Notes: generated from the sequence alone by a model not told the origin. A DNA stretch of 64,000 bases from Dyadobacter frigoris (GCF_005280585.1 NZ_SZVO01000013.1:1-64000); one strand, 5' to 3'; numbered from the stretch's first letter, positions 16,338 through 25,506 are shown. Numbers and translations: made by a program.

Positions 16338-17717
16338 TTAAAGTAATGTTTCTTTTAAAAGGATATTCGCAATACTGAAATAAATGATCAACCCCGTTAC
16401 ATCTACCAAAGTTGCTACAAAAGGTGCAGATGAAGCAGCGGGATCAAATCCAACTTTCTTCAAAACAATTGGTATCATCGAGCCGCTCAGTGTTCCCCAC
16501 ATAACAATCCCAATAAGAGAGAAAAATATTGTTGCAGCTACCAGTAAATAATGTTCTGTGTAATTGTACCAATGTAAATTCTGCCAAAGAACAATTCTCA
16601 AAAAGCCAATCGATCCTAACAAAATACCCAGTGTAAGCCCGGAAAGAAATTCTCTTCGCATGACGTACCACCAATCTTTAATATTCAGTTCTTTCAGAGC
16701 CATCGCCCGAATAATCAGGGTGGCTGCCTGCGAACCGCTATTACCACCACTGGAAATAATCAATGGAATAAATAGTGCCAATACAACTGCTTTGGAGATC
16801 TCGGTATCAAAATATCCCATAGCCGTTGCTGTAAGCATTTCACCTAAGAAAAGAATGATCAACCAACCGGCCCGCTTTTTGATCAGTGAAAAAAACGGTG
16901 TTTTAACATAAGGATAATCCAGTGCCTCCAGACCTCCGAATTTTTCAATATCTTCAGTATTTTGTTGCTCAGCCATATCCAATACATCGTCAACTGTGAG
17001 TACACCTAGTAAAATATTATCATCATTTACAATAGGCAGTACTTCGCGATCATATTCCTTGAATTTGTGGATCGCACTTTCTTCGGTCTCATTGATGTTT
17101 AGGCTAACGCAAAAGCCATCCAGAATACTTTCAATTGTCCTCAGTGGAGAGTTTAATATTAATCTCCTGATCGGTACGTCATCAATGAGTCTACCTTTTT
17201 CATCCACAACGTAGATCACATTGGCTGCTTCTGTATCTTTCAGAGTCTGCCTTAAATAAACAGTTGTTTCTTCTATAGTCATTTCTCTCTTAATGGTCGC
17301 AAAATCAGTATTTACCAATCGGGCAATACTTGTTTTGGGATAACCTATGAAGTCCTGCGTCTCGCTGCGATTTTCATTAGTGAGATATCCCAGAAAAATA
17401 GATTGCTCGTTGGCTCTCAGCCGTGAGAAAAAATCAAACCTGTCATCAGAAGGCAATCCATTTAATATTCCGGCTGCCTTTTCTTTTTTGATCCCAAAAA
17501 CGATTTCCTTTTGCCAGTCAAAGGATAAATAGGCAAAAGCAATGATCTGCGATTGTTCGGGAAGTGATACAAAGGCTCTCAGGCCAGAATCCACTGGAAG
17601 AGAGCTAATTAATACAGCTACATCATTAGGATGAACAAAATTTTTGTGCGCACCCAAACCAAATAAGGCCGTGAAGTCATTATTCAGAATTTTCGCTCTG
17701 ATCCCTTTTATAGTCAT
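16338..17717 (-). CDS. mgtE: MgtE-type magnesium/divalent cation transporter
   Basis: A 459-residue MgtE-family channel: helical N-domain (about 1-130), two CBS domains (about 135-255, IYVVDEKGRLIDDVPI and LPIVNDDNILLGVLTVDDVLD), a connecting helix, and five membrane helices (about 280-455) with the family motif SGGNSGSQAATLIIRA lining the pore. Known members carry Mg2+ and can pass other divalent ions; the CBS and N-domains close the channel when the ion is abundant. It sits inside a metal-efflux operon between the adaptor and DUF190 genes, 12 bases after the adaptor stop, which suggests a link to divalent-metal balance and not only to magnesium supply. Confidence 0.93.
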   Translation of the reverse strand: MTIKGIRAKILNNDFTALFGLGAHKNFVHPNDVAVLISSLPVDSGLRAFVSLPEQSQIIAFAYLSFDWQKEIVFGIKKEKAAGILNGLPSDDRFDFFSRLRANEQSIFLGYLTNENRSETQDFIGYPKTSIARLVNTDFATIKREMTIEETTVYLRQTLKDTEAANVIYVVDEKGRLIDDVPIRRLILNSPLRTIESILDGFCVSLNINETEESAIHKFKEYDREVLPIVNDDNILLGVLTVDDVLDMAEQQNTEDIEKFGGLEALDYPYVKTPFFSLIKKRAGWLIILFLGEMLTATAMGYFDTEISKAVVLALFIPLIISSGGNSGSQAATLIIRAMALKELNIKDWWYVMRREFLSGLTLGILLGSIGFLRIVLWQNLHWYNYTEHYLLVAATIFFSLIGIVMWGTLSGSMIPIVLKKVGFDPAASSAPFVATLVDVTGLIIYFSIANILLKETLL

Positions 17718-17729
17718 TATACTGGTTTC

Positions 17730-18740
17730 TTAATATCCGAAAGAAAGTCCCTTCAACTGCATCACGCCTTTTATCGCAATAGAATCATCATTGTTCAGGC
17801 CCGAAAAAACAATTATTCTGTCACCAACCTGGTCGCCTATATTTACTTCCTTACGTTTGAAAGTAGAAGTCCCGTCCTTCACAAATACATAATTCTTACC
17901 TTGAATAGTAATGATCGCATCTTTGCTGACACTGATATTTTTCCCTTCACTAACACCAAACATCAACGTACCAAACATCCCGGCTTTCAACTTATTATCC
18001 GAATTATTCAGAGATACACGAAGTTTGATCATCCGGGTTGCAGGATCTACCATATCAGCTACGTTGTCAATTTTTCCATTAAATTTTTCGTTAGGAAAGG
18101 CAGTAAATTGAAGCACACACTGACTTCCGTTTTTGATTTTACTAACGTCATTTTCAGGTATATCGCAGGTGATATAAGCGGTTCCGGCTTTTGCCCTGCG
18201 CAATATTTCAGCCTGGAAACCACCTTCTTTCAATTTCGTTTCATGTTCGATCAAAGCAGCTCTTTCGTTATTCAGATTCGTTTCCTCCATAGCCATAGCC
18301 GTTTGTGAATCAAGTAAATCTTTACCAGTTGCAGCGCCATGTGCCTGTAAATCCTGAATTCTACCAAGCTCAATTTTTCGTTGTTTGATATTGACGTTTT
18401 GAATCTGATTAATCGTAATCAAATGCTGAATAAGCTGGGTATAACTTCCGGCCAGTTCTGGGTTTTGAAACAAAACGATATTTTGAGACGCGCCTTCGTT
18501 GGACTTTACAACAGTGGCTGAAACTGTTGCAGGCGCAGTAATATCAGCAGTAAGCAAGCTGCTTCCAATGGTTTCCGTTTGAAAAAACTTAGCGCTTTCT
18601 GCTTTTGGAAATTCTATTATTGCACCGTTCTCGGATATCTTAGGCTCAATGTTTTCGACAGGGGCTGATTTATTTTCCTTCTTTTCACAGGCAATAAGCA
18701 TTACACCAAAAAGCCAGCCGTATTTAAAAAAATTCTTCAT
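17730..18740 (-). CDS. RND efflux periplasmic adaptor, lipoprotein
   Basis: A 336-residue membrane-fusion protein linking the RND pump to the TolC channel. The N-terminus is a lipoprotein signal with Cys18 (MLIAC). The family order is seen: a lipoyl-like strand region, a coiled-coil hairpin at about 115-175 (QIQNVNIKQRKIELGRIQDL), then beta-barrel and membrane-proximal parts (FPNEKFNGKIDNVADMVDP, LKAGMFGTLMFG). No His-rich metal-binding extension is present. It starts four bases after the TolC-like gene stops. Confidence 0.9.
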   Translation of the reverse strand: MKNFFKYGWLFGVMLIACEKKENKSAPVENIEPKISENGAIIEFPKAESAKFFQTETIGSSLLTADITAPATVSATVVKSNEGASQNIVLFQNPELAGSYTQLIQHLITINQIQNVNIKQRKIELGRIQDLQAHGAATGKDLLDSQTAMAMEETNLNNERAALIEHETKLKEGGFQAEILRRAKAGTAYITCDIPENDVSKIKNGSQCVLQFTAFPNEKFNGKIDNVADMVDPATRMIKLRVSLNNSDNKLKAGMFGTLMFGVSEGKNISVSKDAIITIQGKNYVFVKDGTSTFKRKEVNIGDQVGDRIIVFSGLNNDDSIAIKGVMQLKGLSFGY

Positions 18741-18744
18741 GATA

Positions 18745-20004
18745 TTATTGCGCGATTTGATTGATTATGCCAGATGCGTACAAGAGTTTGATATAGCTCT
18801 GACGGTATAATTGTAAGGTTTCGTAGTATTGTTGCTGCGTATCCAGCCAGCTTCTTTGTGCTTCCAGGAAATCTATGATGGTCGTTCCTCCACGCAAATA
18901 AGAATATTTTACATTATTCAAAATTGTTTGAGACTGTCCTAATAAACTGGTGAAATTTTGCAGATTCACTTTTTGCGTCTGATAACTGCTGTATGCTGTT
19001 GTGATTTCACTTTGAATCAATGATTGCGTCGCGACCAGATCTTGTTCTGCCTGTTGTTTCAATACATGAGATTTTTTTATTTCACCCTGATTTCTTGAAA
19101 ACAACGGAATTGCAATCGTACCGTAAATACCGGCATAGGGCGCACCGTTTTGCGGGTTAAAAATCGCACCCAATTCCGGAACAGGCAGGGCCATCGACTT
19201 TTGTAATTTGATATTGGAGTTGGCAACATTAATCGTCGACTTCAATGTCTGAATGTCACTTCTGGATTGCAACGCATCCTGCAACAAATCGTCAATATTG
19301 GACGGAAAAGCAAAAAGGAAATTATCCGTTGTATCCACGCTGATATCCTCAGCAAGTCCCATCAGAAATTTCAGGTTAACAATTTCGTTCTTATAGTTCT
19401 GATCAGCAGTTCTCATCTGGACATTGTATTGATTTGCCAAAAGCTCTGTCCGCGCAAGATCCGTTGTCGTAATCACCTGGTTTTTCAAACGGATTCTGTT
19501 TGTGGTGACCAAAGAGTCAATATTACTTTTTGCAATATTCAAAATATCCAGTTGTTTCCGCGCCGACCACACATCCAGCCATTTGTTAGCCACATCCTGA
19601 AACAAATTACGTTCAGTTTCGGTATATGCTTTTTGGTTCAGGATCACATTCTGATTTGCATATTCGATTTTATTTCTCCGCAATTCCGGCATCTGGAATG
19701 GTTTTGTAACCTGCCACCAAACCTGGCGGTTCAGGTGATTGGCCCAGCCGGTATTATCAGGAAATTTTGACTGTTTTATCAGTTGCAATGACTGATTATT
19801 TAGAATAGGGTTTGGCCGTAAATTTGCTGTAACAATATCTGTTTCAGCAATATTTACGTTAAATTGTTCCCTTTTCAAATTAGGATTGTTTATTTTGGCG
19901 GTTTGCAAAGCTTGCTGCAAACTGTATTTTGTCTGGGCAGATGCCGGTCCAAAAATCCAAAACGATGTAACGATGGCGGTGATTAATACTCCTTTGAAAT
20001 GCAT
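18745..20004 (-). CDS. TolC-family outer-membrane efflux channel
   Basis: A 419-residue outer-membrane factor. The start at 20004 gives a clean signal peptide (HFKGVLITAIVTSFWIFGPASAQ); the frame is open further upstream but without coding character. Two repeats of long helices typical of TolC are visible, with EQFNVNIAETDIVTANLRPNP in the first half and SRSDIQTLKSTINVANSNIK in the second, and the C-terminal TIIDFLEAQRSWLDTQQQYY. It heads the transporter part of the operon, 155 bases after the histidine-kinase gene, so an internal promoter is possible there. Confidence 0.9.
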   Translation of the reverse strand: MHFKGVLITAIVTSFWIFGPASAQTKYSLQQALQTAKINNPNLKREQFNVNIAETDIVTANLRPNPILNNQSLQLIKQSKFPDNTGWANHLNRQVWWQVTKPFQMPELRRNKIEYANQNVILNQKAYTETERNLFQDVANKWLDVWSARKQLDILNIAKSNIDSLVTTNRIRLKNQVITTTDLARTELLANQYNVQMRTADQNYKNEIVNLKFLMGLAEDISVDTTDNFLFAFPSNIDDLLQDALQSRSDIQTLKSTINVANSNIKLQKSMALPVPELGAIFNPQNGAPYAGIYGTIAIPLFSRNQGEIKKSHVLKQQAEQDLVATQSLIQSEITTAYSSYQTQKVNLQNFTSLLGQSQTILNNVKYSYLRGGTTIIDFLEAQRSWLDTQQQYYETLQLYRQSYIKLLYASGIINQIAQ

Positions 20005-20159
20005 TACCTTCTTATTAATTGCTAATATGATAACAAAATTGCATTTTCCTGACGACAACAACCGTTAGAGAACTTATAGAAAAAAATTAGAAAAACATTA
20101 GAGACAAATATTACAAGCGAAAAATAGGGTAGAAGAGAGGATACGACAGAATTGTATCG

Positions 20160-21527
20160 TTACAAATGGGGGAGTACTATCGTAAAAATTGTCCCTTTGC
20201 CAATTTCAGAAGAAACGGAGATAGTTCCTTTATGCAAGGCAATAATCTTCTGGGTGAGGGAGAGGCCAACGCCGTTTCCTTCGGCAAATTTTTTATTGTT
20301 TCCTCTAAAAAAAGGAGTAAAAATTAATTTTAAATCTTCTTCAGATATACCAATTCCATTATCAGAAAACATTAAAATAACTTTTTCTTCTTTAAAATTA
20401 ATTTCAACTATTGTCTCCGGATTGTTTGAAAACTTCCCTCCGTTCTCCAACAAATTTGCAAACGCTACATTCAGCAAGTACTCATTCCCTACGACTGATA
20501 TTTCACTATCCGTCTCAAATTCTTTTTCATAATGAATATCAATCAGATACTTAGGATTCTCCTTCTGTACTTTTTGTCTTGCATCAAGTAATACCTCATC
20601 TATCCTAACCTCTTTGAAACCGATCTCGGACGGATCATAACTTGCCTTGGCAAAATCAAGGAGACTGTCTGAAAGTTTGGATAATCTTCTTGCATCAATC
20701 AAAGTATTACTTATTACTTTTTTATATTCCGCTACACTACGCTCTTTATACGTCGACAGTTCCAGCTCTGCTGTCAGCACCGCCAAGGGCGTCCGCACCT
20801 CGTGGGATATATTGGAAACAAACTGTTTTTGAGCCTCAAAAGAATTTTCAATCCGGTCCAGAACGCCATTAAAAGTAGATGCCAACTCGGCCAACTCGTC
20901 TTTTCCATCCGCATTATCCAGTCTTAAATCCAGATTCGAGGCTGTTATATTTTTTACTTTATTTACAATTTCAGTAACCGGTTTTAACGCTCTTTTGGAG
21001 AAAAATCTCCCTGCTGCGTAGATTACCAAAATCGAACAAACGAACATCAGCCAAATGGTTTCTCTCAAATACCTAAGCTTGCTATATCCGTATTTATCAT
21101 AAGCCGATGCTGTGATAATATATTTTTTGTTCTCAAATGAAAAAAGTAATCCTACTGCCTGCCAGTCACCCTGATAAAACCTGATATATTTCCTGTTCAT
21201 GATGGTTTTCATCATTTGTCCGGTTTCTTTTACTGCATCAATATCAGCGGCATCGTGGTATAGCAAATGTGAATTTGTATCGTAAATGGCAACCTGGACT
21301 TCATTGATGGTTTCCATGTTGTTTTTATAAATGGTCTGCAATGTATGTGCATCTACCTTAGCCGCGAAAAAAAGATTTGCTTTGGTTATCGTTTCCTGAT
21401 GAAGCCTTTTAAAAAATTCATTTTCCCGGTTTTGATAAGCAGAATAATAAACCAATGAGGCAAATACAAGCAAAATAGCGGCCGTGAGTACGGTAAAAAG
21501 TATGCTTAATTTAGTACGGATTTTCAT
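20160..21527 (-). CDS. Sensor histidine kinase of the metal-efflux operon
   Basis: A 455-residue membrane kinase: helix 1 at about 10-30, a periplasmic sensor of about 120 residues, helix 2 at about 157-175, HAMP (about 175-230), the phosphoacceptor His242 in FVSNISHEVRTPLAVL, then the ATPase domain with N-box ANLLENGGKFS, DNGIGIS and GNGVGLSLTQ. The start ATG overlaps the stop of the upstream amidase gene by four bases (ATGA), so translation is coupled. Together with the response regulator at 22291-22977 it should sense periplasmic metal and switch the operon on. Confidence 0.93.
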   Translation of the reverse strand: MKIRTKLSILFTVLTAAILLVFASLVYYSAYQNRENEFFKRLHQETITKANLFFAAKVDAHTLQTIYKNNMETINEVQVAIYDTNSHLLYHDAADIDAVKETGQMMKTIMNRKYIRFYQGDWQAVGLLFSFENKKYIITASAYDKYGYSKLRYLRETIWLMFVCSILVIYAAGRFFSKRALKPVTEIVNKVKNITASNLDLRLDNADGKDELAELASTFNGVLDRIENSFEAQKQFVSNISHEVRTPLAVLTAELELSTYKERSVAEYKKVISNTLIDARRLSKLSDSLLDFAKASYDPSEIGFKEVRIDEVLLDARQKVQKENPKYLIDIHYEKEFETDSEISVVGNEYLLNVAFANLLENGGKFSNNPETIVEINFKEEKVILMFSDNGIGISEEDLKLIFTPFFRGNNKKFAEGNGVGLSLTQKIIALHKGTISVSSEIGKGTIFTIVLPHL

Positions 21528-22270
21528 AAGCTGGCTGTCATTAAAATCTCAGATTTCCATATATTCTGTTTTTTTCTGACAATCAACAATCCTTCTCCGT
21601 TACGCTCCAAACTTCCTGACAAATCACCTTCTTTATTCCAGAATGCACTTCTCCCCGCCGCTTCCATTCCGTATGAAGGTCCTCCAAAATTAGACATTAA
21701 TACATTCATTGATAAATCCATGGAGTATCCTTGCAGATCTTTATAACCCGTAGAAATACCATTTGGTGTATAGAAAATACTTGCCAGATAAATTGTACTG
21801 TTCAATGAAGCAGCTTTTAAAGGATGCGCCGGATTTGTAATATCCGCACAAATAGCCACGGAAAAAGCTTCATTATCCAATTTTATTTGAAGACAATCAT
21901 TAACGCCAGAAGAATAATAAACTTCTTCACCATCATGAAGGTATTGTTTGGTATAAATTATCTCACTTCCATTGGAATGGAAAATGAACGCACCGATAAA
22001 CAATTGAGATTCCTGACGAATAGGAGCGCCAGCCACAATTATAATATTTTTTTTTACCGCCAAATTCCTCAAACCATCCAGCCTGGAATCGCCAGGGGTA
22101 AATTCCAGGCTTTCAGCTAATTCCCTTTCATAACCTGAAATCGAAAGTTCAGGAAAAAGAATAAGTTGAGCACTATTATCCGCAGCCAGATTGATCAGTC
22201 TGTAATGATCTTCCAGATTTTCACTAATATTACCTCGCTTGGGAATTGTCTGGGCTGCTGCAATAATCAT
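21524..22270 (-). CDS. Nitrilase-superfamily carbon-nitrogen hydrolase
   Basis: A 248-residue cytoplasmic amidase-like enzyme with the full triad of the superfamily: Glu41 (FPELSISGYE), Lys108 (YTKQYLHDGEE) and Cys141 (VAICADITNP). It therefore should hydrolyse an amide or nitrile bond. It is placed between the response regulator and its histidine kinase, 20 bases after the former and overlapping the latter by four bases, so it is part of the regulatory operon. Its substrate is unknown; a link to metal stress is inferred only from position. Confidence 0.9.
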   Translation of the reverse strand: MIIAAAQTIPKRGNISENLEDHYRLINLAADNSAQLILFPELSISGYERELAESLEFTPGDSRLDGLRNLAVKKNIIIVAGAPIRQESQLFIGAFIFHSNGSEIIYTKQYLHDGEEVYYSSGVNDCLQIKLDNEAFSVAICADITNPAHPLKAASLNSTIYLASIFYTPNGISTGYKDLQGYSMDLSMNVLMSNFGGPSYGMEAAGRSAFWNKEGDLSGSLERNGEGLLIVRKKQNIWKSEILMTASL

Positions 22271-22290
22271 TTTTGTATATTTTGAAAATT

Positions 22291-22977
22291 CTATAATTCT
22301 CCGTTTCTTAAAATAAAGCCCATTCCGGATTTTGTATGAATCAGTTTTTGATCAAAATTCTTGTCAATTTTCTTTCTGAGATAATTTATATACACATCAA
22401 TAAAATTGGTTCCGGTATCAAAATGTGTATTCCAGACTTTATCCGCAATTTCGGCTCTTGACAAAACGCGTTCATTATTTTGCATCATATATTCTAATAA
22501 CTTGAATTCTTTTGGAGTCAGAACAATTTCAGTTCCGGAGCGTTTAACAATCTTTGTTTGATCATTCAGTTCAAGATCTGCATATTTCAAAATGTAGTTG
22601 TGACGTCTTGCTGTAACACCGCTGCGTTTTGTTAAAGCCCGAATCCTTACATGTAATTCCCTGAAATCAAATGGCTTAACAAGATAATCATCTGCACCGG
22701 CATCGAAGGCTTCAACTTTATCATTCGTTGTTCCAAGAGCTGTAAGCATCAAAATCGGAATATCCGGTTTTACAGCCCGCACCTCCTTACACAGATCAAT
22801 ACCATTAATGTAGGGTAGGACTATGTCCATGATAATGAGATCATAGTCATTTTGCAAGGCAAGATGTTTCCCCGTGAGCCCGTCAAAAGCCAAAGTTGCT
22901 GTATAACTATTTTCTTCCAATCCCTGCTTTACAAGAACGGCTAATCTTTCTTCATCTTCAATAACCAGGATATTCAT
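22291..22977 (-). CDS. OmpR-family response regulator
   Basis: A 228-residue regulator. The receiver domain (1-118) has the acidic pair EDEE, phosphoacceptor Asp51 (IIMDIVLP), and Lys101 (YLVKPFD). The winged-helix DNA-binding domain (about 130-226) has TPKEFKLLEYMMQNNERVLSR and the late FIDVYINYLRKKID. The frame is open to 23082, but the receiver starts with MNILVIEDEE at 22977 and a good -7 box lies 22 bases upstream, so that start is chosen. It is the first gene of the metal-efflux operon and likely activates it. Confidence 0.94.
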   Translation of the reverse strand: MNILVIEDEERLAVLVKQGLEENSYTATLAFDGLTGKHLALQNDYDLIIMDIVLPYINGIDLCKEVRAVKPDIPILMLTALGTTNDKVEAFDAGADDYLVKPFDFRELHVRIRALTKRSGVTARRHNYILKYADLELNDQTKIVKRSGTEIVLTPKEFKLLEYMMQNNERVLSRAEIADKVWNTHFDTGTNFIDVYINYLRKKIDKNFDQKLIHTKSGMGFILRNGEL

Positions 22978-22998
22978 ATACTCAGTTTGTAACTGGCA

Positions 22999-23006
22999 CA
23001 AACATA
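22999..23006 (-). promoter_or_regulatory. Bacteroidota-type -7 box for the regulator operon
   Basis: On the minus strand these bases read TATGTTTG, a full match to TAnnTTTG. A T-rich stretch about 20 bases upstream could be the -33 element, though it is not a clean TTTG. The predicted transcript would start some 15 bases before the ATG at 22977. Confidence 0.5.
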
Positions 23007-23075
23007 CTATGATTTTGAGAGAATAAAATGTTCCATTCCCGTCTTTTCTCAAAGTCCGGAATGAGTAAGATTTAA

Positions 23076-23113
23076 TATACATAAATGTATAGTTATGTAT
23101 ACTTTTATGTATA
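23076..23113. promoter_or_regulatory. Operator-like repeats between the regulator and toxin-antitoxin genes
   Basis: TATACATAAATGTATA (23076-23091) is a 7-bp inverted repeat around AA, followed by two more half-site-like TATGTATA stretches to about 23113. Autoregulation by the antitoxin or the complex through such repeats is common for type II systems. The site is close to the divergent response-regulator promoter. Confidence 0.5.
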
Positions 23114-23148
23114 TTTATATTATGTTATTTGTTATACAAAACAACGAT

Positions 23149-23439
23149 ATGATAGAGGTAATTCAAAACTACAAGGAGCTCAAAAAAAACATGGGTAATT
23201 TGATCAATAAGTCGGGATACAAAAACTCTTTCCTGGCTGAAAAGATAGGGATGCAGCCAACCTTATTTTCTGTAAAAAAGCAAAGAGGTAATTGGAGTGA
23301 TGATGAAATGGAAAAGATATTGGTTCTTATTGAAAACGAAGAATTAGAAGATTATTATTTAGGTGAGTTAATGGAAGCTGAAAAAGATGAACCAAGTTAT
23401 CCGATTTCCAAATTGAAATCGGAAATGGGATGGAAGTAA
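23149..23439 (+). CDS. Antitoxin with HTH-like segment (partner of RelE-type toxin)
   Basis: A 96-residue protein from ATG 23149; upstream in-frame ATGs at 23095 and 23107 lie in the operator-like repeats and are less likely. A helix-turn-helix-like segment (GYKNSFLAEKIGMQPTLFSVKK) lies at about residues 25-48, followed by an acidic C-terminal tail (ENEELEDYYLGELMEAEKDE) of the kind that wraps and blocks a toxin. Its last ten bases overlap the toxin gene. The pair is AT-rich compared with the flanking genes, in line with acquisition by transfer. Confidence 0.75.
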   Translation: MIEVIQNYKELKKNMGNLINKSGYKNSFLAEKIGMQPTLFSVKKQRGNWSDDEMEKILVLIENEELEDYYLGELMEAEKDEPSYPISKLKSEMGWK

Positions 23440-23708
23440 GGTATAAATCAAGATTTAAGAAGGCTTTATTATCTGTTCCTAAAAATATTCAGGAATCTGT
23501 ATTTGATATAATACAAATACTCGAAGAGTCAGAAACATTAGAGGACGCCAACGTTGACTGCAAGAAAATGGCAGGCAAAAGAGAAAGTAATTATTGTAGA
23601 ATTCGGATAGGACAATACAGATTAGGCTTAGAATATTTAAAACCAGATATAATATTGATAACGATTATGACTCGCGGCGATGTTTACAAACATTTTCCAC
23701 CTAAATAA
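23430..23708 (+). CDS. RelE/ParE-family toxin
   Basis: A 92-residue toxin of the RelE/ParE fold. It opens with VRYKSRFKKALLSVPKNIQ, has the central strand pair CRIRIGQYRLGLEY, and ends with RGDVYKHFP, matching the family's usual R.D.Y..FP finish. RelE toxins cut mRNA on the ribosome, ParE toxins attack gyrase; the C-terminal pattern fits RelE better. The start lies inside the antitoxin gene, so the two are co-translated. gyrA lies about 1.8 kb downstream, which is probably chance. Confidence 0.85.
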   Translation: MEVRYKSRFKKALLSVPKNIQESVFDIIQILEESETLEDANVDCKKMAGKRESNYCRIRIGQYRLGLEYLKPDIILITIMTRGDVYKHFPPK

Positions 23709-23952
23709 TTTAAAAATCGCACAAATATCGCTGAATTCAAAAATGAATTCAGCAAAAATTTATCTTCAATAAACATATTAATAAATTGATTTACAGTTTC
23801 TTACTCCATCAATTTATCTAATTACAGCTCCTTAGATTTAAACGAATTAAATCAGCCGACCCACAGCGCGCTATATCAAATTCTCAAAGCTAATAATTTG
23901 ACATTAAATTGTTTTATAATTTATATTATGTTAAATAGAATATCTCACAAAA

Positions 23953-23982
23953 AATAAGACACCTATTTATAGGTGTCTTATT
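23953..23982 (-). terminator. Intrinsic terminator of the TPR/gyrA transcript
   Basis: AATAAGACACCTAT (23953-23966) pairs perfectly with ATAGGTGTCTTATT (23969-23982) with a TT loop. On the minus strand a T-run follows, so it stops transcription from the TPR gene; it may also stop leftover toxin-antitoxin transcripts from the other side. Confidence 0.85.
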
Positions 23983-24002
23983 CATTTCCTTATAATTAGT
24001 TC

Positions 24003-25436
24003 TTATTCTTCTGTACAAGCAACTCCTTTGCCTGCAAATTGTTCAAGAACGTTATTAACTGTTGCTAAGTTGTCCTTTGCCTCAGCTTCGTCTTTCACCT
24101 GAATAGCTTTTTCGAAATATGGTTTTGCTTTTTTGAAGCGACCGCAAACACGTCCTTCAACTTCTTTACCACGTTGCTGATATTCGGTCATGTTCATGTT
24201 ATCCACTTCGCTTTTCAATTGAACAGCTTCGTTGAAATAGAAAACGCCAAGGTTATACAATGCATCATAGTTAGCAGCGTCAATAGTCAATACTTTTTTG
24301 TAAGAAGCAATAGCTTCGTCGTTAGCCGTCTTTTTCTCTGCTTTCAACTTGGTAAGCTCTGTTTCCATCGCAGAATTGTCGTTTCCTTTTGCAGCTTCCT
24401 GTGCTGTTTTGATTTCAGCTTCTAATGAAGCAATTGCGTCAGTAGATTCTTTTTTCTTAGCAGCAAGATCAGTCAACTGACGTTTAAGATCAGGTTTGGC
24501 AGGCGTCTTTTTTAGTAATCCGCTTACTCTTTTCACCTCACCGTCATAAATGCCCAGTTTTTCTTTTTCACCGTCAAGTTTCTTGGTAAGGTCAGCAGTT
24601 TTGCTTTTTCCTGAACCCATTTTGCCTTGAAGATCTTTGATCTTGGTACCAAGCTTGCTGTTCATATTATCATAAAGAATCGCAAGATTCACGATGTTCT
24701 GAACATTTGTAGGATCTGATTTCGTCAAAGCAGTCAATTCTGCAATAGCCTGATCTTCTTTACCAGACGCCAGAAGAATATTTACTACCTCAGATTTAAG
24801 ATCTTTATTTCCTGGCGAACGTTCAAGACCTTTTTTCAAAGTAGCAACAGCTTTGTCGAAATTATTTTCGGCACGGTACAACTGAGCCAAACCGTAAAAT
24901 ACGCTTGGATCTTTACCACCGTTTTCTACATATTTCTCAAACTGAACTTTTGCCTCCTCTTTTTTATCAATTTGCTGTGCAGCAATACCACCGTACAAAC
25001 TTGCAAGTGTATCTTTTGTATTTACAGTTTGTGCCAACTGAAACATTTCCAAGGCACCAACAAGATTTTTATTTTGATACTTTTCAGCACCTTGTCTCAC
25101 AAAAGCATTAAATAACGAAGGATCTTCACCAGTAATAAATTTCTGAGCATCCTTTGCTTTTTTTGGATCCAGCTCTACAACTTTTTTATATGCTTCAAGA
25201 GCAGTCTTTGCAGCGCTTGAATCCAACTCCGAACTTTGATTAGCTATCGAAGAATAAGTCGTTGCACGATCCATCCAGAATGCCGCTTTTGCACTTGCTT
25301 TTGGATCAGATACCCCTTTATCGCTTTTTTCTTTGTCCTTGCGGAGCTGATCTACAACGGCCTTATCAACAGCAGTCTGCGAAAACGCAGAAAAGCTAAT
25401 CAGGCCAAGTGCAGAAACAAAAAACATTTTTTTCAT
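24003..25436 (-). CDS. Secreted TPR-repeat protein with central coiled coil
   Basis: A 477-residue protein with signal peptide (MKKMFFVSALGLISFSAFSQ) from the ATG at 25436. TPR-like helix pairs run through about 70-240 (DTLASLYGGIAAQQIDKKEE, KDPSVFYGLAQLYRAENNFD) and again at about 375-465 (NYDALYNLGVFYFNEAVQLK). Between them lies a Lys/Glu-rich coiled coil (about 255-370). It should act in the periplasm as a binding scaffold; a specific partner cannot be named. It follows gyrA by 70 bases on the same strand, so it may be co-transcribed with it. Confidence 0.85.
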   Translation of the reverse strand: MKKMFFVSALGLISFSAFSQTAVDKAVVDQLRKDKEKSDKGVSDPKASAKAAFWMDRATTYSSIANQSSELDSSAAKTALEAYKKVVELDPKKAKDAQKFITGEDPSLFNAFVRQGAEKYQNKNLVGALEMFQLAQTVNTKDTLASLYGGIAAQQIDKKEEAKVQFEKYVENGGKDPSVFYGLAQLYRAENNFDKAVATLKKGLERSPGNKDLKSEVVNILLASGKEDQAIAELTALTKSDPTNVQNIVNLAILYDNMNSKLGTKIKDLQGKMGSGKSKTADLTKKLDGEKEKLGIYDGEVKRVSGLLKKTPAKPDLKRQLTDLAAKKKESTDAIASLEAEIKTAQEAAKGNDNSAMETELTKLKAEKKTANDEAIASYKKVLTIDAANYDALYNLGVFYFNEAVQLKSEVDNMNMTEYQQRGKEVEGRVCGRFKKAKPYFEKAIQVKDEAEAKDNLATVNNVLEQFAGKGVACTEE

Positions 25437-25506
25437 AGATCTCGGATTGGTTGTGAATGATACTTCTAAATACAAATATTAATAATTAACCTAAATATTA
25501 CAAAAA

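Noticed and set aside
12864-20004. Copper/silver (Cus) efflux system
   Set aside because: Helix 4 of the pump has the D-D-E triad of divalent-metal pumps and the adaptor has no Cu-binding Met/His extension that I can see.
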